NCBI GenBank assembly: GCA_028023455.1
Contig: JAQFVV010006200.1
Location: forward strand, 7,035,506-7,099,505
DNA length: 64,000 nt
Reading direction: 5' to 3'
From: Epiperipatus broadwayi
Taxonomy: Eukaryota; Onychophora; Udeonychophora; Euonychophora; Peripatidae
Part shown: piece by piece, positions 58,561-64,000 of the stretch
Position numbering within the stretch: position 1 is the first letter of the stretch
Layout of the letters: each line of letters opens with the position of its first letter
Made by a program: the position numbers and the translations under genes
The notes under the pieces: model-generated
What the model saw: the letters and a program-made list of their open reading frames with translations, nothing else
Told to the model about the DNA's origin: nothing
The model's database searches: none

Positions 58561-60065
58561 AAACATTTTCTGTAAACGGTTGAAGATGATAATGATTTTT
58601 CTATTTTATCAGTTTTATTGTTTTTTTTGCGCTATTTATTATTGCGCCACCGTGATCATAGATATGCGATAGTTGTAAGGTGAAATGGGAGTATACATGT
58701 ATATATGTATAGACGAAAAAATTTACAAGTATTATATTTACTCGTTTCAAAAGTGATAGCGTTTATTTCTTCGGTTTTTTTAAAACTTCGCTTTAAACTT
58801 ACTAAAATTATTTTCATTTATGAGAATTTTAAATTGCTAACCGTTTATACTTTTTATAAAGACGACATGAAAAAAATTCGATTATCGGAAACGGAATGTT
58901 TATATATATAGTACTATATTCATAAGACTATACTTTCTTTAAATTTAAAAGTTTATTGCAATTAAAATGGTCTCGAGGTTAGAAGCGAGAAAAATATTAT
59001 CTTTAAATTAAAAGGTCACAGTTACACAAAAGAAAACAAACAAAAAACACCGCAAGGTTATAAATATGAGAAATATACAAATAAAAACAAACTATATAGT
59101 GATTATAATTTTAAAATGTTAATAATACTTTCATAAATTTGACAGATGAACGTATAACTATAATTCAGTTAAAATTATGCATTAAGAATTTCTCATTAAT
59201 TCATATCCTTAGATCAGTAAGTATTAGCTTTCTTTCTAATAAATTGAGTATTTTTACGGTTTCATAATAATATTAAATCATAGTGTTTTGCAAAATTTTA
59301 CCTCCGTGAATTTCATATCTTTAGTTTCAGTTACCTGAGGTTCGAAAAATATTAAGTAAAAAAAAGAAAAATTAATAATAATTATCTACATTTTAATCTT
59401 TCAATACTATTAAATATATAATGTGCACATATACGTGAGTTAAAATATGTTATAATTTAGTTTTGCTTCCATTTGCGAATTTCAGTAATTGCAGACTTGA
59501 AATTAAACGCCGTGGATGCAGGGAGACGATTACACTTTGTAATATTAATAACTTAAATATCTGATTTATGCATGAACAAATACAATTATAATAAAATGAG
59601 TATAAAATTCCCATCAACAACTATACTTTCTGTAGAAACATGACAGTACTGATATTAGTCATACTTAAATTATATTTTCACTGTAAATGATGCTACAATC
59701 TTAATCAGAAATTTAGGAGAATGGATGAAAGGGATAATTGAAACTATATTAAGTAGAAACGCATTATGATTGATATATGGGCAGAAATATTTCTGAAGCC
59801 AAAACTTTTCTTTACTAAAGGTTGGTAGTAAGTTCTAAAGTATGATAATTAAAGAGTGAGAATTGGTTGTAAATATCAGCTAAAGTTGATGAATTTATCC
59901 ACTGAAATGAATCTGCTACAAGTATTTGGAGTGAAATAACTTTATTTTTAGTTTATATTTTTCATTATGCAAAAATTAAGCAGGTAGAATGTGTTATAAG
60001 CTAATGTTAAAATATAATACTACCCCAAATAAGTTATCAAAATAGGGGCAGTTACCTAAATATAT
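58561..60065. other. A/T-rich non-coding DNA
   Basis: No gene is supported. The frame at 58705-58911 is lysine/isoleucine/leucine-rich and unrecognised. Confidence 0.6.
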
Positions 60066-60290
60066 ATATATATAAACTGTTCATTCCATTTATTGCTTGG
60101 TGAACTTGGGCCTTAGACCTCACTGCCTGTTGTGGTGATTGGTGCAATGCTGGACTTCGCCACCTATTCAGCTGAAGCATTTGGGTCTTCGCTTCGGGGC
60201 CCCAGGGATGGGATCATTGGGTGATGGTTAATTTCTCAACAGCCAGGCCGTGTGAATCCACGTACTGATAGACAATCACATTACAGCAAT
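60066..60290. other. GC-richer non-coding block, possible repeat fragment
   Basis: About 200 bases stand out by base composition, with stretches such as TCTTCGCTTCGGGGCCCCAG, GGACTTCGCCACCTATTCAG and GCCAGGCCGTGTGAATCCAC. They lack a usable open frame on either strand. The start is a TA tract followed by AACTGTTCATTCC. Composition contrast of this kind is seen elsewhere in the window only inside transposons, so a transposon UTR fragment is likely, but no match within this window was found. Confidence 0.45.
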
Positions 60291-61473
60291 TTTTATGGAT
60301 GTAATTATTTTTGAGCATATGTACATTTTACCTTGTTACATTGAACACTATATAATCCTCAATGGTTAAGTGTACCTGAAAATTTTTGTAATCTTTTATT
60401 AATAAAGGTTACCTTTGAAAGTAATACCAAAGGGATAATAAATTATCTGTAGTGGTTGGAACTACCAAGTTCTGTTAATATAGCATTCTAAGTGTTTTTC
60501 ACGACATTAACTCTGAGAAATTTTCTCAGACATGTATAGATAAAGTACTACTGATTATAGCAACTATCTTACTTCTAAAAGAAAAACACTGCTAGAATGA
60601 AAATAATCATAAGCCAGATAAAACAATTTTTAAAAAAAGCTTTCAATTTAAAAAACTCACTAAGATCTATATCTCACTTTGTATCATCTAAATATAGAAG
60701 TTAGTTATAACAATGCAAACCATAATTTCCATTTTTAGCTTCAAGGAAAAGGTTTGAAAAAAACCACCAACAAAAAAGGTTTATTATTTTGTTAAAGCCA
60801 ATTGGAAACAAGTATGGCCATATAACAAAACTTTTAAAAAAAGTCGAAGATGAATATGAGATTATTAAAGATGAATTTTACAGTGATTATACATTATCTA
60901 CAAACACAAATTCTTAAACATATATCACATGCTGTTTTACTATTGTGTTTATGTGACATCTTTGAAATAGTTTTTTAATATCTTTTGCAGAAAATTTTTC
61001 TTTTTAAATATTTTAACACCTAGTTTTATCACATATCTTTACTGTAGCCTATTATCAACTATTTTCTTCTATAAAAGCAATTAATATTTGCTTGCTCAGA
61101 TTATCTTTGAGATAAACATTATAACATAAACAGATTTTGTCTTTTTCATAAAAAATATGATCAAGTCTTAAAAAAAACAAATTTAATCTTTTGTAATGGT
61201 ATTTTTAATTAAAAAGTAATGCCAATTGTATAAAAGATTGCATATATTTTACTGTTTCTAACTTATTAAAGGTGATATGAAATTAAAATTTTGTTTTTAA
61301 ATCAGTCTTTCACCAATATACTTATATTAGTGATTTATATTATGCTTCCTACTGCAACTGTAAATCACTGAGTGGATGTTATAGAATATTTTCAATAAAG
61401 GCTAAGTACTGCTTATGATTAAACCACTAAACATCACATGATCACTATTTCTTATGCTAGCACATTACTCCTA
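60291..61473. other. A/T-rich non-coding DNA
   Basis: No gene is supported. The last 50 bases include AAACATCACATGATCAC, the outer flank shared by P1 copies. Confidence 0.6.
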
Positions 61474-61712
61474 TTAAAACAGGCAAAACTCTCTCCATAT
61501 AGTAGTGCCACTCAGTGTCAACCAGATCTAGGTGCAGTGCTCTCAGATCCAAATCTCCTCACTGACGAAGGCCACAAGCCAGAAACTAGCCTGGGGATAT
61601 TGTATGAGTAGGCACTAGATAGGGATTTTATGCACAAGCCTTCTAGCATCCATTGATTACTCTGGTTGGCACTGAGTGGCACTACTATATGGAGAGAGTT
61701 TTGCATGTTTTA
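61474..61712. repeat. Palindromic MITE-like repeat, family P1, copy 3
   Basis: The ends TAAAACAGGCAAAACTCTCT and GAGAGAGTTTTGCATGTTTTA are inverted copies, and TAGTGCCACTCAGTG faces CACTGAGTGGCACTA. The left arm is internally shortened, jumping from CAACCAG straight to ATCTAGGTGCAGTGCTCTCA, so this copy is smaller than copy 1. It is non-coding; frames crossing it are palindrome artefacts. Confidence 0.75.
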
Positions 61713-61969
61713 CTGCTTATGATATGAACAGCTTTTTCTGTCACTATCTTTTTTTTCTTCAGTCATTTTAAGTTAGTTTAGAGTCAAGTGATTATGAACC
61801 TACCATATCTCACTATATTATAACAATAGTATTGTGTATTGGTTCAACTATATTTTTATCTTGTAACTACGCACACAACATTTCTTAATCCCATTCTCTT
61901 CTCCATTTTTTAACTTACGCTTCAAAAATTAAAAAAGCAATGATGAAGGCAGGATTAGAAGATTGAAAG
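61713..61969. other. A/T-rich spacer between P1 copies
   Basis: No gene or repeat was recognised. Confidence 0.55.
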
Positions 61970-62124
61970 TCAATAAACATCACATTATCACCATTTCTAA
62001 AGATTAGAAGCTTAGTCTGGGGATATTGGATGAGTAGGCATTAGATGGGATTTTATGCACAAGCCTTCTGGCATCCATTGATTACTCTGGCTTGCACTGA
62101 GTGGCAATACTATATGGAGAGTTT
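61970..62124. repeat. Family P1, half copy (copy 4)
   Basis: The right half of P1 (AGTCTGGGGATATTGGATGA, then CTTCTGGCATCCATTGATTA, then CACTGAGTGGCAATACTATA and TGGAGAGTTT) follows directly on a piece of outer flank (CAATAAACATCACATTATCA). The left arm is missing, so an internal deletion has removed most of the palindrome. Confidence 0.65.
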
Positions 62125-63217
62125 CGAGATTGAAAATCCTTATTTGTGATCTTTTCTCAAGACAATACAATCACTAATAAGTTGGAACTGTATTTGAGGC
62201 AGATGTTTTAGCTGGTTAAAAATTGTTTGTTTAAGTAGCCCCATTTAAGAATATCACTGCCTACTATAAAAGTGGAAGAAAATGTAGAAAATGTGATCTT
62301 AATGGCATTTCCAATAAGTGATATATATATATATATAATAAGTTTGTCAATAGCAATTGTAAATCAGGAACAATAGCAGTGTTAAAAGTAATTATTATAA
62401 AACTATTTTCTCCTAAATATAAGTATATAGAATGTGTAAACTTTACTTAATATAAATTATTTAAGATGGGAATGAAGATAGTACCAATGATTAAAGAACC
62501 ATCAAATCTAAGATTTACATAGATGCTCTTGATTAAATTATTTTTCTAAAAAAAGGAAAGGAAGTTTAACGAATAGATTGAGGACTAGAAGTGTTTTTCA
62601 AAGGAAAAATCTCTCAGTGAATGCACACTATATGATGTTAAATTTGCTGTTGAATTTAATCTTTTACTTTTAGAATTCTCAGTATGTTAATGACAGTCTA
62701 ATGATATTAAAACTTAGCTTTCACAATGGTACTTGTGCTCATTTATATTATTATATATATTCCAATGTTAGATTATAGAATTTAAAAAAACAAAAACAAT
62801 TTCTTTCTGGGTATCATTAAAACAGCTATACCATTAAAAGATCAATTTTTTGGGAGATTTTACACACATATTGGTAAAAAGTGAGTGCTTTAGCCAAAAG
62901 TTGATAGGAAATAATACTGATATGATAAATTCAAATGATCTGGCCATTATTGAATTTTATATGACACGTAGATTGGCTGTAACAAAAACTTTGTCAGGAA
63001 GAAAAATGCTTCAAAAAGAATAAGCATGCATCCATTGGCATCTAATAGATAGGAGTTAGAATTCAAAAGAATTCATATTTCATGAACTCTTACAAAAGAT
63101 CATAGATTAGTATTCTCCAAGATTAAAATGATAACTGCATTAAAAATAAGTATTATTCTGATATTTGAAAGAAAATTTATGTCTATTCTTTAGAAGTGTC
63201 TATTATATGTACTATGT
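62125..63217. other. A/T-rich non-coding DNA
   Basis: No gene or clear repeat was recognised apart from a short TA run near 62320. Confidence 0.6.
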
Positions 63218-63697
63218 TTAGTTTGCACTCATGGCCATTTTGAAATCTAAAGACCAGCTAAAAACACCACTGACACATCCAACTGATAAATGACATGAAT
63301 ATTGAATAACAGTACTTTAAATTCATATTTTAGAAATTATAAGCTAGTAAGAATAATATGCTTTATTTCATATGGGCATGTAATATAATCCTTTAGTAAT
63401 TTGAAATTATAATCTTGATTTAATCAGACTTCTGCAACTTTTGGACAATACTTCATATTGGTCAAACCATTCTTTTCCCCTCTCCCACAAATTCCAGTGC
63501 TTTACGCCATCATATTTCAAATATTTTATGAAGGTAAATTTTTAAAAAATCCATAAAATAAAGCATATTATTTTTACTAGCTTGTAATTTCTAAAATATG
63601 AATTTAAAGTGCTTTTATTCAATATTTATGTCATTTTCAGTTGGATGTATCAGTGATGGTTTTTAGACTTCAAAATGACCATGAATGCAAACTAAAT
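63218..63697. repeat. Long inverted repeat, MITE-like
   Basis: Arms of about 150 bases at 63218-63372 and 63552-63697 are complementary with scattered differences: TTTAGTTTGCACTCATGG faces CCATGAATGCAAACTAAA, ACATCCAACTGA faces TCAGTTGGATGT (with a gap), and ATTCATATTTTAGAAATTAT faces its near complement. The spacer is about 180 bases. No coding frame. Confidence 0.7.
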
Positions 63698-64000
63698 CAG
63701 GACCCTATGTTTTAACAGTTTTTGAATACTAAAATTAGATTTTGAGGATAATCATATTGTTGAGACATAGAATTTTATTAAGAAATGTGTTATAATTATA
63801 AGCAAATCTACACTTGGGTTTACTAAAAAATGAATCATGATTGGTTTTTTTAACAATGATATTATTAATGATCTAATTAAAAAGAAAACATGAAGCATTT
63901 TGTGCTTGGTGAAAGTATAAATAACTAATATAGATATTTAAAGGCATAAATTACATAACTGTCAAAAAAGCATAAAAATGATTGGTGGATTAAAATTGCA
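63698..64000. other. A/T-rich non-coding DNA
   Basis: Nothing is recognised before the window ends. Confidence 0.6.

Noticed and set aside
61518-61706. Minus-strand frame over P1 copy 3
   Set aside because: It lies entirely inside the palindromic repeat and is not kept in the other copies.
1-64000. CRISPR arrays, bacterial operons, rRNA genes or a prokaryotic defence system
   Set aside because: The direct repeats found do not have the regular repeat-spacer form, there are no operon-like gene rows, and the retroelement content is eukaryotic.

Overview
This window is strongly A/T-rich eukaryotic DNA with no recognisable host protein-coding gene. The transposons point to an invertebrate animal: Penelope-like elements with GIY-YIG endonuclease, an RTE-clade LINE, an APE-type LINE family with a CCHC gag-like ORF1, a Ty3/gypsy element with a tRNA-Lys primer site, tRNA-derived short repeats, a foldback element and several palindromic MITE-like repeats. 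I cannot assign a phylum. Almost every long reading frame is transposon-derived; the remaining frames are short, biased in composition and unconvincing.

Layout. 1-7.7 kb: non-coding, with a palindromic repeat (family P1) at 2.86-3.22 kb and a foldback element built of 42-bp subrepeats at 5.09-5.84 kb. 7.77-14.75 kb: a deleted LTR retrotransposon with about 2.5-kb LTRs, whose short interior joins the start of gag in frame to the end of integrase. 14.75-21.9 kb: non-coding with one MITE and a few degenerate direct repeats. 21.9-28 kb: a decayed minus-strand LINE split by a younger plus-strand LINE (LINE-B, 15-bp target duplication). 28-40.3 kb: non-coding with a 330-bp tandem duplication, several inverted-repeat elements, a gag remnant and a palindrome of about 850 bp. 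41-46.4 kb: a pile-up of two Penelope-like fragments and a nearly complete minus-strand RTE LINE, separated by AT microsatellites. 49.0-54.7 kb: a near full-length minus-strand relative of LINE-B (LINE-A) with a 17-bp target duplication. 54.8-55.2 kb: two tRNA-like short repeats, one with a 14-bp target duplication. 55.2-64 kb: non-coding, with a degenerate 130-140 bp tandem array, a GC-richer block, two more P1 copies and a long inverted repeat.

There is no operon-like organisation and nothing here forms a host pathway; each autonomous element once carried its own replication enzymes. LINE-A and LINE-B encode a zinc-knuckle RNA-binding protein (ORF1) and an endonuclease/reverse transcriptase (ORF2). 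The RTE encodes endonuclease and reverse transcriptase in one frame. The Penelope-like fragments keep only the GIY-YIG end. The short tRNA-like repeats, MITEs and foldback are non-autonomous and must have used enzymes from elsewhere. No autonomous element here has a fully intact reading frame; LINE-B ORF2 (one frameshift) and the RTE (one stop, one frameshift) are closest.
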